Origin: Ampelomyces quisqualis
Lineage: Eukaryota; Ascomycota; Dothideomycetes; Pleosporales; Phaeosphaeriaceae
DNA: 64,000 nucleotides
Assembly: GCA_018398575.1 (NCBI GenBank)
Contig: JAGTXZ010000014.1
Span: 2,666,001-2,730,000 of the forward strand
Reading direction: 5' to 3'
In this document: positions 22,373 to 33,429 of the stretch, in pieces
How positions within the stretch are numbered: position 1 is the first letter of the stretch
Layout of the letters: the number at the start of each line of letters is the position of its first letter
Position numbers and translations under genes: made by a program
The notes under the pieces: generated by a model
The model's input: the letters and a program-made list of their open reading frames with translations, nothing else
The model's database searches: none
What the model was told of the DNA's origin: nothing

Positions 22373-24409
22373 ATGTCTAACTCACCATCATCAAGAGGAT
22401 CGGCGCGAGGCACTTCAAAACGACCCAAGACACCGGATCAGACGCGCCCTACAATCCCTAGGGCCAGCTCGTTTTCCGTCGCGCCGAAATCAGAATACCT
22501 GAAGAACGCCCTGCAAGAAGTTCGAAGAGCGCAGCAGTCGACCACGCCATCCCCTATGGACAAGAGAGCTGCGCCCCCGGCTCCACCGAAATCGCCACCG
22601 ACCAGGCCTTCCGCAATCTCGCCGGATATTTTTGACGAGCTACGAGAGTTTGAACTTTCGGAAGAGCAAACACGTCCGGTATCACCAATACGTCGGCGAA
22701 GACCGAGTGGTAGTGGACTGCCACAAACCAAGACCGCTCGCGAGCTGGCCGAGGAAAACGAGAAGCTCAGAGAAGCCAACATCACTACGAACTTGCGAGT
22801 GCAACTACTGAGTAAGAAGAATGTGGAGCTGGAGCACGAAAACACCAAGCTGAAGACAGAATCCGACCTGCTTGAGAACAAGAGCAACGAACTCAACGAC
22901 GAGAATGATGAACTTGCGTTCAAGGTCAAAGAGCTAGAAGAAGAAATGGTCCAGCTTAGAGATGACAACACCAGGCTGCAAAATTCGAACGAACAGCTGC
23001 TGGCGATCACGGAGGAGTCTTCGTTGCACTGGGACGGTCAGGACAAAGCTGTGAAAGAAGCTGCAGAAGCCATTTACGCATTGGAGCTGGAGAAGGCCGC
23101 GCTTGCTGACGAGGTTCAAGACCTGAAGCAGCGTGTGTCATTGCTGGAATGTGATTCTGCGAAAGCTGGTGCGCTCGTTGACGGAAGTCCTCGTTGCCCT
23201 TCTCGCGTGTACAGCATCGATGAGTCGAGGCCATCAACTAGCCACTTCGATTCCGACTACTACAGTCAGCCAGACTCGCCAGTAGTAAAGCCTAGCGGAT
23301 CATCTGTCATCTCCATAACGCCGTCCGAACGCTCGCAGAAGTTCCTTGACTCTACTCAGGAACGGAGACGATCCGCGCGGGACCTTGCTAAACGCATGTC
23401 GATGGCGTCTCTCGCGGCACTGAGAGCAAATAGTCCTGCTCTGATCCCAGAGGTTCCACAGATTCCGACAGTGTTTCACCAGCAGATGCCGCAGATTATA
23501 GAACGACCGTCGTCGGACACGCGTCCCCAAAAGGCGCCCAAGCGATATCGCGAACGCAAATTTCCGGACAGTATCTTGCAGGATGCGCTGGCCATATCGC
23601 CAACCATGCCGGTATCTTCAGGTCCTCGCTCACCAGCGCTTCGTTTGGACCAATCTGATCGGTCAACCGAGTATCGGTCTTCGGGTGATTCATCGTCGAG
23701 TCACAACATGACCCCCACGACAGCCACACGACCCAGATACCGCAGGCCTTCCAATGTTGATGTCTCACCACGGGTACCATCCAGAAGAAGCAGCAAACAA
23801 GCACACACCAATAGTTCCGGTGATTACATGTCGCAACGCGATCTACGAAATCCCCGACAACGGCGGTCTGAGTCTGACATGGGGTCTACGGAGACACCAA
23901 AGATTGGAGCTGAAGAGTGGGGATCTTTGCCCTCTCCCCACAATCCTGCTAGATCCTCCATCCTCTCCCAAAGTAGTCTAACATCTGAGTCAGATCTACG
24001 AGACAAGGACAGATGGTGGAAAAGCCTTCAACCCCTGACGCAGCAGAGCCAACCTACGCCACCTCAGCCCATTCCTCAACCACAGCATTACCCAGCTCCA
24101 CCACAGCTACCCTCCCATGGCACTCGACCTTCCGACGCCCACAACCAGTCCTATCCGCAATCCCCGACGTTGACGCGCTCGAAGAGCCATCACCCCGGCG
24201 CACCTGGCCCTCCCGCAAAACTAGACAGCAATGGCACTTCAAGTGAATCCCTGAAGCTGTCGCTCCGGAATGATACTTGGCGAACGCGAACACAGCCTAG
24301 TACCCCATCTGCCACGACACCAAAACTAGAGAAGGATTTCTTATTCAATGCTTCTGAAGACGCAGACACGTTCATTAAAAAGACACGAAAACTGGGCTTT
24401 CGGAAGTAG
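22373..24409 (+). CDS. Coiled-coil, Ser/Pro-rich protein of unknown function
   Basis: Intron-free, ~678 aa from the ATG at 22373; in-frame codons upstream reach 22304 but lack an ATG. Residues ~30-70 hold a short conserved-looking segment (KSEYLKNALQEVRRAQQS). Residues ~135-245 are a strong coiled coil of heptads rich in Glu, Leu, Lys and Asn (ARELAEENEKLREANITTN, then LRVQLLSKKNVELEHEN), followed by a second short coil near 255-280. The rest is disordered, rich in Ser, Pro, Arg and Gln, and ends in FIKKTRKLGFRK. The coiled coil faintly recalls the CM1-type motif of fungal microtubule-organising proteins (Mto1/ApsB, SnaD), but the match is not good enough to name it. A scaffold or cytoskeletal role is a guess. 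Confidence 0.8.
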   Translation: MSNSPSSRGSARGTSKRPKTPDQTRPTIPRASSFSVAPKSEYLKNALQEVRRAQQSTTPSPMDKRAAPPAPPKSPPTRPSAISPDIFDELREFELSEEQTRPVSPIRRRRPSGSGLPQTKTARELAEENEKLREANITTNLRVQLLSKKNVELEHENTKLKTESDLLENKSNELNDENDELAFKVKELEEEMVQLRDDNTRLQNSNEQLLAITEESSLHWDGQDKAVKEAAEAIYALELEKAALADEVQDLKQRVSLLECDSAKAGALVDGSPRCPSRVYSIDESRPSTSHFDSDYYSQPDSPVVKPSGSSVISITPSERSQKFLDSTQERRRSARDLAKRMSMASLAALRANSPALIPEVPQIPTVFHQQMPQIIERPSSDTRPQKAPKRYRERKFPDSILQDALAISPTMPVSSGPRSPALRLDQSDRSTEYRSSGDSSSSHNMTPTTATRPRYRRPSNVDVSPRVPSRRSSKQAHTNSSGDYMSQRDLRNPRQRRSESDMGSTETPKIGAEEWGSLPSPHNPARSSILSQSSLTSESDLRDKDRWWKSLQPLTQQSQPTPPQPIPQPQHYPAPPQLPSHGTRPSDAHNQSYPQSPTLTRSKSHHPGAPGPPAKLDSNGTSSESLKLSLRNDTWRTRTQPSTPSATTPKLEKDFLFNASEDADTFIKKTRKLGFRK

Positions 24410-25278
24410 ATTTTTGCACTACGTTCTTGTTCAGTGCTTTGCTCAGCGTTTGTTCTTTTGCGTGGGTCGGTGTCATTCCACCTTTCCTTGTTTTTCTTTG
24501 CTTCATCATGGGAACAATATCCTGGCTAGGACACAAGGCGTCAATTTCTTTTTTTTTCCAGAAGACTCACTATATTCCGCAAGGAAGGCACTTGGGAAGG
24601 ATAACTGAATTTTTTTTCGCGCACGGCTGGGTCTTTTTTTCGGGCCAATAAAAAGTACTGACTGTCTTGTATGTATACTACACTTTTTCTGGAACGAATC
24701 CATTGTCTCGCGCTAGTTTCGCCGTCATGGCGGGATTAGAGATGAGCTGCTAGTCTCACAATAACCCTGTGCACTGCTTGCCATTATTCTGTCTTCACAA
24801 TGCGCGCAAATAGAAGGTGACTTGGGCACAGCGAGTTTGATTGTACTTCACAATGGACGGCGAGGGCGTAGATGGGTGAAATGAAGCGATGGCGATTGTG
24901 ACACGTCGGATTCCACCGTGACTGTACTGATTCAAGTTCCACGGAGCAGAAAATGACGGTGAGAATAACACTGCCATTTCCCTGGGTCTGACAATACCGA
25001 AATGCTAGAAGCCATAGTGCCATAGCATCGTGCGTAAAAACAACATGGTGAAGTGTTCAGAAAGGATCCGGTACGTTGGGCGCGTAGGTAACTTGGGTAC
25101 CGCGGTTCTGTTCTTCCCCGGGTCAAGTTATCCAAACACATATCTATCTAATCCTCTCCTAGACCACGCCGTCCGTTGCACATCTTCCACCCCACCACTC
25201 TCCAGAATTCTTCTGCGCGACAAACACACACACACACACACACACACATTGACACCAGCACCATCACCCTCGCGGAAA
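24410..25278. other. Intergenic region, 0.87 kb
   Basis: The 3' flank of the coiled-coil gene is T-rich, with several runs of 7-9 T between 24540 and 24645. The remainder is the upstream region of the small secreted protein. No gene is seen. Confidence 0.45.
25224..25248 (+). repeat. (AC)n microsatellite in the leader of the small secreted protein
   Basis: About twelve AC dinucleotides lie 30 bases before the ATG at 25279, probably in the 5' UTR. Confidence 0.9.
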
Positions 25279-25646
25279 ATGCCTCGCTTCCTATCCCAGC
25301 TGCTATTCCTCGTCCTCCCTCTCCTCGCCCTCGCCAACGAAAACATCAACAAATGCGATGTCGAAGGATACTTGGAATGCAGTACGCTCACCTCTCCTGC
25401 CCCACCCCCTCCTTCCATCCCAACACATGCGTCCCTTTCAGCGTACTGACGTCCGCCCAAGGCAAGCACTGGCTGCAAAAGCACGACCGCGTGGTAATCT
25501 GCGCGCTCGGCGAGTGGCAAGTCGACGCCAAATGCAGCGATAAGCAAAAATGTGGGCTTATATTTTCCGACACACCCAAAAAAAAAGACACACTTGCATC
25601 ATCACGTCACTGTTGCGGACTGACCAGCAAGTTTTTTTTTTTTTGA
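25279..25646 (+). CDS. Small secreted cysteine-rich protein (candidate effector)
   Basis: Two exons (25279-25381, 25462-25646) join in phase (AGC across the junction) to 95 aa. Residues 1-19 are a clear signal peptide (MPRFLSQLLFLVLPLLALA), with likely cleavage before Asn20. The mature part has seven Cys (26, 34, 48, 59, 65, 85, 86), and the fragments NKCDVEGYLEC and CALGEWQVDAKC look conserved. Small, secreted and Cys-rich is the usual profile of fungal effector or antimicrobial candidates; no family can be named. The C-terminus is doubtful. It is encoded by AAG followed by 13 T and then GA, giving KFFFF and a stop that depends on the T-run length. A 9-A run also lies in frame near 25578, and the odd Cys count fits a mis-ended model. 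A second intron near the end is possible. Confidence 0.6.
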
Positions 25647-26016
25647 GAGAGAGAGGATGTATAAAAACATATGGGATTAACCACGAGCGCAGGTAATCCG
25701 TATCCACGAGCGCATTGTTATCCAAAGGACTGGGTGCGATCTGTCGAAGTGAGTGCGAGCGGCAACGAGACGCAGACACGAGTGGTGGGGCGGGGTGGTC
25801 GAGGGAGACTAGTGGAGGTGGGTATATGAATCGAGGGGGGTGGAATAGAAACAAGAGGAGTGACGAGGGATAGAATACAAGGCGCAACTGGTGAAAATGT
25901 TGGAAAAAACAAACGCCAGACGAGACTTCTCGTGCGAGTATGCATCGTCATGCGGTGCAAGGGAAACAAAACGCCGTCAAGGCATGTAGCACTATGCTTT
26001 ACACAAAAATAATGTC
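25647..26016. other. Convergent 3' intergenic region
   Basis: Lies between the 3' ends of the small secreted protein (plus) and the orphan Ser-rich gene (minus). A GAGAGAGAG run follows the poly-T tract at ~25645. No gene is seen. Confidence 0.45.
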
Positions 26017-28014
26017 TTATGCTTTCTCCCTTAAGAAAAGACTTTTCAAGCTCGCTTTGAACCTATGCCATTCCGCATGTTTCTTTGACTGCACACCCTT
26101 GTCGTTGTCGTATTTCCTGTCCTCTTTGGTTTTACTTCGTTCACGCTTCCGGTTCTGCTTCTTTTGCTTGTCGATGATTACGGACATGCTGGTTGGGCGC
26201 GATTTGAGGCCAGGATGCTTGGAGACGCCAGAGTCCCATAGACCGGTGGTCGTGACAGGGTTGTAGGCAGATTGCGTTTTGCGAGATCGTTCTGGGTCTG
26301 AAACGCGCGGAGATAGGAGTGGAGGAGATGCGTCCGACGAGGGTGGTACAACGATAGGTGACGGGATGGCGAGTACGGCCAGACGGGGAGTGGGTCCAGG
26401 CGAAGAGATTTCGCAAGAGGGTCGCTCTGTGATTGACATGGCCAGCTCCTTGATGCGAAGGATCTCTACACTACGCTTGACTTGTCGCTCTTCCTCGGTC
26501 TCTTCGAGAGGCTGATCCTCAAATGCAAGCCCGTAGCGTTTCCTCATGCTGCCACTCATGCTGTGGAGGTTGGTGTTACCAGTCGAGTTTGCACGGCGTG
26601 AGCGGGTGTTCGATACGGGAGAAGCGTTACTTGTGGCGCGGGCCAGGACAGATGAGGGTGAGGGCTCCGTGAAGCTCATACTACGAGGGAGGCGTTCCCT
26701 GCCAGCTCGAAGCAGCCTGGGAAGCGAGCGATGGTTCTCGTCGACGGGAGAAGCAGGAGATGCGGAGCGCGGGGAATCTAGGAAAGACTTGGAAATGGTG
26801 GGGCTGTTCAAGGCGCGGAGAGTTGTACAAGTATCTAGGGAAGGAAAATGCTGCTGCGCAGTGTTTGTAGAGCAGAAGCTTTGCGATGCAACCCATACAC
26901 CAGTGACTAAGATAAATCGCCTCAAAGCATCGTCGGTGTGAATGGGCTTTTGAACGCTGGGGAGAAAAGATTCTGCATCGATACTTGTCGGCGTGAGAGT
27001 TGATTGCATATGAGAAAGAGAAGCAGGAGTAGGTGGAGATGTTGCCGATGGCATTGTGTACGAATCCATGACATCGATACGACGGCGAGTCATAGTCGCA
27101 ATAATAGGATGCCGTCTGGACGTCGCGCTTACAGTGCTGAAGGTGTATTTCCGATCGTCCTGTTCAGACGTCGCCATGCCAGAGACTCGTCGGGAATGCG
27201 TGGGCTTTAGTACCCAGCGTGCCTTGAGGGTTAAACCATGATCATCGGTTGTGTTGAATTCGAAACCTCCGTTGGCCATATCAGTGACCTCCCAGCGACT
27301 TGCTCCATCATCCATGCAGATGTCGGTAACGCCCTTGTCGTTTTTGGCAGGGCAGATGACACCGACCACCTCTCTCTCGCCCCAATCATCATCTGTCTTC
27401 TCTCCACCCTCGTAGTTGTCGTATGCCTCGGCCTTCACTATCAGCAGATCGTTTGGACCAAGCCTCTCCCGCGTGTTGAAGGTACGCGCGAGTCGGCGAG
27501 TGGACCGCGGAGGCAGGAGCGAAAAGGGAATGACATCGTATGTGGGTTTCGGGCGCTGTGAAGCAACGATTTGGTGCAGCTGCAAAACAACCTTGGGACG
27601 GATGTGGAGCTTGGCAATGCAGTCTGTAGGCCGAACGGGTCGCGCGCAGATGTAGGACGTCTTGGCGCGGGCAACGCGCTTCTTTGTGGTGTCGACGGTG
27701 GCGGCACTGCTGCCAGAAGACACTGGTCTTGAGGGCGCGGACGATTCTAGGGGAGCATCGGGCAGTGGTGGAGGCATCACATGTCTTTCCGGCGTGGTTG
27801 CCTCAGGGGCATGGTTCGTGGGTGCAACATTGCTCGCACGCTCAGCGTCGAACGAGGGTGAAGGCGTCTGGCGGCAGAAGACGGAGCCAATGATGGAAAG
27901 AGGCGTCTGGGTGAGGAAGGAGACATGGTTCGTGAGCGACGAGGGCGCATGTGGTGGTGAGGCCCCGTGGCCGTGTTGACGAGCAGCATCAGCGGCAAGG
28001 AGCATGTCCAGCAT
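26017..28014 (-). CDS. Ser/Arg-rich orphan protein, conserved-looking central domain
   Basis: One open frame of 665 aa from an ATG at 28014. Residues ~1-110 are disordered. A denser block at ~115-320 contains YICARPVRPTDCIAKLHIRP, DVIPFSLLPP, RWEVTDMANGGFEFNTTD, ARWVLKPTHSR and a segment with FSTVSATSRRHP plus RRRIDVMDSY. It looks folded, with alternating hydrophobic strands, and is the part likely conserved among fungi. The C-terminal half is Ser/Pro-rich with many SP/TP and RxxS sites, consistent with phosphorylation. It ends in a very basic Lys/Arg stretch (~610-640) and WHRFKASLKSLFLREKA. There is no signal peptide or membrane segment. I do not recognise the family. It is divergently paired with the SET-domain gene. 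Confidence 0.78.
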   Translation of the reverse strand: MLDMLLAADAARQHGHGASPPHAPSSLTNHVSFLTQTPLSIIGSVFCRQTPSPSFDAERASNVAPTNHAPEATTPERHVMPPPLPDAPLESSAPSRPVSSGSSAATVDTTKKRVARAKTSYICARPVRPTDCIAKLHIRPKVVLQLHQIVASQRPKPTYDVIPFSLLPPRSTRRLARTFNTRERLGPNDLLIVKAEAYDNYEGGEKTDDDWGEREVVGVICPAKNDKGVTDICMDDGASRWEVTDMANGGFEFNTTDDHGLTLKARWVLKPTHSRRVSGMATSEQDDRKYTFSTVSATSRRHPIIATMTRRRIDVMDSYTMPSATSPPTPASLSHMQSTLTPTSIDAESFLPSVQKPIHTDDALRRFILVTGVWVASQSFCSTNTAQQHFPSLDTCTTLRALNSPTISKSFLDSPRSASPASPVDENHRSLPRLLRAGRERLPRSMSFTEPSPSSVLARATSNASPVSNTRSRRANSTGNTNLHSMSGSMRKRYGLAFEDQPLEETEEERQVKRSVEILRIKELAMSITERPSCEISSPGPTPRLAVLAIPSPIVVPPSSDASPPLLSPRVSDPERSRKTQSAYNPVTTTGLWDSGVSKHPGLKSRPTSMSVIIDKQKKQNRKRERSKTKEDRKYDNDKGVQSKKHAEWHRFKASLKSLFLREKA

Positions 28015-28675
28015 TGTTCCAACTTGCAGCTACGGGGAGAGGCAGAAGGTACTGTGAAGGACATTAGCACACACAACAGACATGGTAAGAACAGGAGACA
28101 TTGGGCGGACAGGCTGCCATGTCCAGTACACGCCAGGGCTAACTTACAAGCCACAGCTAGCTGTGTCAAGAAAGCAGTTGGAATAGAAAGGAGAACTTCA
28201 TAGGACACCCTCCACGAGCTGTCCTGCTTTATTCTGTCCGCTCTGCACATGCACGCGGCAACGAACGGCACCAACAACCGATCCGGGGCCGTCAGTGCAT
28301 CGTGAAGCCCACGACGGACAGGGACAAGCTTCGTGGCACAGACACAAACCTCATTGCTTGGGTCATCGCTGTTCGGAGCAGTCGACGTCCGCTTTCCGCG
28401 CCTCGCCAAATTTTTAAATTGTTCTCGCCGAAGCCGCCTCGCTTGATCCGCTGAACATCGTGACAGCGAATCGTGTTTTCACGCCGCACCAGCCGGCGCA
28501 ACCAGTGCCCGTCTGCCATTCTCCCCTGTTCGAGGTGCTCCTACGGACGAAAAAGCCCTTGTCCGCATATGCCATCGATAGACCTAGAGTCATCGGCTCA
28601 TCGAGGATCGCCCAAACCAGCCTTCACAACAGCCCATTTTCCTTGCCAGACGAAGCAGAGAGCAGCCATCCGATA
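28015..28675. other. Divergent intergenic region between orphan gene and SET gene
   Basis: A 661-base shared 5' region. No gene is supported; open frames crossing it are continuations of neighbouring frames without start ATGs. Confidence 0.45.
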
Positions 28676-30646
28676 ATGGCCGAGGAGCTCCTCCAATGGT
28701 TTACCGACCATGGTGGCCAGCTCAGCAACGATGTGGACATCAGCTTCAGCGACGCACGAGGCTTCTACATGCGAGCTGTCAGGCCATTAACTTCGCCAGT
28801 CATTGTGACCTGTCCGTTTCAGCTTACACTCTCCCGTCTGAATCTAAACCCAGATCAGAAAGAGGTGATGCACGTTGACAGCTGTTTGCGGCCATGCCAA
28901 GGAAAGATACCTGATCACATACTGACATATCTTCTGTTGATCGAGCAACGCAACAAGCGCCGTAATTCGCCGTGGCACGCCTACATTGCTTGCTTACCGG
29001 GACCGGAGAGTATGATGACCCCACTCTGGTTTGACGACCAAGACATGGCTTTCCTGGCAGGAACCAGCCTAGCGCCTGCTGTTCAAGAAAGGAAGAATGA
29101 ATACTATCAGTATTTGGAGCTGGCTGTGAGTGTTCTGAGGGATTTGGGTCTTGCACTGGCCGATGAAGTCGATTTGTAAGTCGTCCGAAAATCCGACTGC
29201 ACCGAGTCTATGGTAGACTCGTCTGACTGAGCCCGACATCAGCATACCGAAGTACTACTGACTGCCATCAGCGAATCCTTGTTATGGGCTGCGACCATCT
29301 TCACCTCTCGTGCCTTCATTTCCACCCATATTCTGCCTGGTCATGAGACTGTGCCAATCTTGTTTCCCGTGGTCGACATTCTCAATCACTCCGCTACAGC
29401 CAAGGTAGAATGGGACTTCAACCCGCGTGCTTCATTCTCCCTGAAGCTACTCGATGGTGAGACCTTTGCACCAGGCCAAGAATTGTTCAACAATTATGCG
29501 CCGAAGCAGAACGATGAACTACTACTGGGCTACGGCTTCTGTCTTGAGAACAACCCCATCGAGCAATTCCCTCTGAAACTCGCATTCCCACCCATGATGC
29601 AAGACCATGCAAAGGCCATGGGTTTGTTCGATCCTTCGAATGTGCCCTTCGGCATGAGCGCAGAGTTCTTGACCAAAGATCCAAATACTGAACATCACTT
29701 CCTGCGCGCAAAAGGTCATCCGTTTGGTCGGTACGAGAATATTGTACCCTTCTTTCGGGGTATACCTCCTTACATTGTGCATTTCTTTTTCATCCAGACA
29801 TTGCTCTCTCTCGAGCTTGATGTAGGCAACATCAGCCATGAGAAGCCAGGAGGTAGGATCACACTGCAAGTATTGATATTGTTACACCAAGCAATTACAC
29901 AGCGTTCTCAGCCACTTCCGATCATCTCCCCAGGGCAGCCGAAAAACCAAAAGCAAAAGTACGCAAAAATGTACCGAGACGGCCAAGCCAGGATTATTCA
30001 CACTATTCGTGATGAGCTGCAAAGCGCACTTGATCGTCTCCGCCCAACCAAAGACTCACTTCCCATCACGCAACCATGTCTCTACACGTGCAAGGAAAGC
30101 CTCGCTGCACTCGTTGCGGATTTCTCAAATGGCGAGATCCAACGCTTCGAGGCTGGATGTACCAAACACAATCTTCACAACCCTGACAATGACTGCCTCG
30201 CATGGAAATTACTCCTTGTCTGTTTTGTCACCTACTCGTTCAAACTCGAACCTTCCAACCAGACTCTGCTCAACAGATGGTTACACACGCTCTACGTCCA
30301 CTACCCTCTTCCATCCCTCGAAGATGGCATCGAAGACCCCGGCACATATACTTTCGTCTACGAGAATCTTCCCGACTTCCTGCTCCATCAAGATACGACA
30401 GATGCGCTCGTGTACTTGGACAACGTCGGCGATGCAATGGGACAACACGCTAACGACGCAGGCACGCCAGTGTTAGCGCAAGGAAAGACACAGAACCTGG
30501 GTGCAAGGGTAATCATGTGGGCCATGAGAGTTGCCGACCAAGAAGCCGTATCCGTCCTGGACAAAGGCGAGGCGAAGAAGTGTATTCTGCTCGAGCCCTG
30601 GGGCGCACAATACCACGACGGCTGGATGTACGACGAAATAGATTGA
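28676..30646 (+). CDS. SET-domain protein lysine methyltransferase, Rubisco-LSMT/SETD-like
   Basis: Two exons (28676-29175, 29272-30646) join in phase (TT|C = Phe) to ~624 aa. The architecture is that of the non-histone SET group (RKM enzymes in yeast, SETD3/4/6, plant Rubisco LSMT): a SET core split by a large insertion. Near the N-terminus DISFSDARGFYMRAVRPL represents the first SET strands. At ~206-213 VVDILNHS carries the conserved NH of SET motif III, which helps bind S-adenosylmethionine. At ~239-255 NNYAPKQNDELLLGYGF contains the catalytic-pocket Tyr residues typical of the family. The C-terminal ~300 residues are helical, as in the Rubs-subs-binding region. It methylates a lysine (or possibly histidine) in an unknown substrate, perhaps a ribosomal or elongation factor. 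Confidence 0.86.
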
Positions 30647-31274
30647 GATTGACATGGCGATTTGCAACTACGCGTACTCTCCCAGCTTCGCTTAATAGTG
30701 CATCCGCTCACGAAAATCTACGTCATGGAAATGTTGTCGCCCGAGATGACGGAGACTGCCCGCGCAGCCGCGCTACCTACATGACGGGGAAGACTAAGGC
30801 GGTGGTCGAGGAAACCGGGAAGACAGAGTAGGTCCCAGACAATGACGATACGGTCGCTCAAATGCTGATCAAGAGGGCAAAGCTGCTCATGCAAAAGTGT
30901 GTGAGAGTGCGGGGATACGCGGAAAAAGAAGAGTACGAAGCGCGGCAACGTGCGGAGTCAGTCTTTGGGTGTACCGTAGCGGCAAGGGCGGACAAGGCAC
31001 GGCGGTCTGCGGATCAAGCTGTGACGGCTACAAAGTAGATGCATCACCACCATTGACGCGTAGATGAATGTCTTGTCTTGGAACATGCTCTCGACGCATA
31101 GTATTTCAGAATAAAATTCACCTGCCACGTGGAGTTTTGAGTAGCTCTTCTGCTCATCTTGAAGAAAGATGAAGTTGACTACCACGACAAAACCCATCGC
31201 GCATTTCCTAGCCCATCCCGCACTCCTGTTCACATCCTACACTGGCCTGCCCCGACTTTACTCCCCGTCTCGAT
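30647..31274. other. Convergent 3' intergenic region
   Basis: Separates the 3' ends of the SET gene and the S10 carboxypeptidase. No gene is seen. Confidence 0.45.
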
Positions 31275-33429
31275 TCAAAATAGTCTTCGACGAGATGCTC
31301 CCGACCTCGATTTCGTCGTAGCGATAGCCTCTTGTGTCATGGTGGGCGACGCAGTCGCTGTAAATACACCGGTGAGCGGCACCGTTGTAGTCGTCCGAGG
31401 CATTTGTACCTTGCTTTGCGAAGAACTCTCGTGCTGAGCTTCAGGCACAGCGACCGGCTTAGGGCTCCAGATACCATTGTTCACAACGCCTTCACCCCTA
31501 TCGATAGCTTTACGCTGCTCGTCGGTACAAGTAGCAGCAACATCTCGAATCCAGCAGGTCGAGGCTGGTTCAGGTGGTATTTCATTGCGACGGATGGAAG
31601 AGTCGCGAATGCCGTTGCTCTGAAAGGTAGACAAATCAACGTTACGACCAAGACTAATATCGTCGCCTTGAATGATGCGACTGAAGACGGTGAAAGCGGT
31701 TTCCGGCTGGTAAAATGGCACGAGATGGCCAGCATCGAAGATGCGCGAGAAAGACAGGTTGCCGTATTGGCGTACGTGACCCCCTATGTAGGAGTTGTTG
31801 ACGACAATCCCCGCATATCCGGCCGAGGGAAACATATCTTTGTAGCCAGGTACAAGGTCTGCGAGTTCCAGCGAGGCATTCTGGCCGCTGTACCAGTTGC
31901 ATATGACATCTCTAAGAATTAGTCAATAAAGCTGCAAGTCATTGCGCTGTGGTCGTAACTCGTCCCTGAATTCTCTGCTCTACCGGAAGGTCATGTGTTA
32001 ATGAAACTATTGAGAGAAGGGGGACTTACGCATCTCCATAGATGAAAGCTACGCGTATACCGCGAGTCAGCAACTCCGCCAGCGAATTGAGCTGTAAGCC
32101 ACGAACAGAATCGCCTGTCTCTGAGAATGCTTGGAGAACAGCCACGCTGGACTGTGTATAATTAACCCCGGCGCCGATAGACTGCATAACTTCCGCAGTG
32201 TTAAGATACTCCTGATAGGCCGCGCTAATGCTGATTTCTGGTCTGAGTCGAATATCGTATGGACTTTTATGCGCTTGCAGATATATGCCGTTGGCAACCT
32301 TGACACATGCGTTCAGTGCGAGGGCGCACAAACCGTTGGTCTCATCGTCGACGCCTGAACCCTCAGGATCAAAAATCGATGCTCTGTTGCGGCATTGTTT
32401 GACCAAGCCGCGGCAGCCATCTTCTGAGTTGATTGCGGTTAGGGCGTTTTGGTATGTTAGTAGATCTATCGCAGAAATCCCGTACGTGTTGTTTCGTGTG
32501 AAGTTTGCAATAGATATCGTCTGGGCGACTAATTCGATTGCGCCATTAATAATACCGACAGAATCAAGTCGGATCTCCAGAGTACTGTTAGGAAGGAAGC
32601 CGCTACTACGGCGATCGTTCTGGTCTTGGAAAAAGTCCGCAAAAGTCGGAGCGTAGAGCCCGCCGTAACTCTCGGCGAAGACATTGACTCCTGCAGGCTC
32701 GACGGTAGTCCGGTTGGGCCGTGTACCAGGGTTGTACTGCGGGAAAGCCGACAAGAAACCTTGCAAGAAGTGCCAACATGATCTTGCTGCCAAAGCTGTC
32801 GAATCTTGCGTATTGACTTCCCGTCCAGAAGCGAACGTACCATTCACGACGCGCCATGACGGTGTTCCTGGCGCAAGATGCTTGGGCTCCAAGCGACTCT
32901 CCAACATGAAGGGAAAGTCTTTGCTGAAGTCGACTGCTGCGTCAACGCGCTCGTCGTATGAGAAGCCTGTCTGAGTAGGTTGATCGATGAACAGTAAGTT
33001 AGAGCTTCGGTCCCAGCCCCAGAGCCTCGGCTGTGTGCTATAGCTGCCATTGGGAAGCTGTACAATTTCACACGGACCGACTTCTTCAAACAAACCGACC
33101 ATGCTGGAAGAGCCTGGGCCTCCGCTGAGCCATATTGTGAGCGGCGCTGTCTCTGGATTGGTTCTGGACTCGAAGAACCAGAAGAAGGTGTTGATGGAGT
33201 AGTTCTGGTGAGCGAGTGTATATGGTGGAAGATTGACGTAGCCTGAGTACTGCTTCTGGTTGCCGAAAGCAGTAACGCAGGTGCCATTGTGCGGCGTCTT
33301 GTATGAAATCGTGATGTTGGGATTGATTGGTGACCGTAGAATCGTACTGTAAGTAGAGAGTGGTGGAAACTGCTGTATACTGGTACTGGCCGCAAGGAGG
33401 GCAGAAGCGAAAGCTATTGGCGATACCAT
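31275..33429 (-). CDS. Secreted serine carboxypeptidase (peptidase family S10)
   Basis: Two exons on the minus strand (33429-32030, 31911-31275) join in phase to ~678 aa across a 118-bp intron with a CTAAT branch. The intron splits the conserved motif, which splicing restores as IYGDADVICNW. The N-terminus (MVSPIAFASALLAAS) is a signal peptide. Family motifs are LTIWLSGGPGSSS (oxyanion region), NLLFIDQPTQTGFSY and the nucleophile in FAESYGGLYAP (Ser254). The catalytic Asp is in GDAD (~466-468) and the His in FDAGHLVPFYQP (His529). Many NxS/T sequons fit secretion. It removes C-terminal residues from peptides, probably outside the cell at acidic pH. The C-terminal ~120 residues after the His motif are an unusual Thr/Ser-rich extension with a basic end (SGASRRRLF), without a GPI-type hydrophobic tail. 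Confidence 0.92.

Noticed and set aside
22438..23010. 190-residue Ser-rich minus-strand frame
   Set aside because: Antisense of the Glu/Leu-rich coiled coil.
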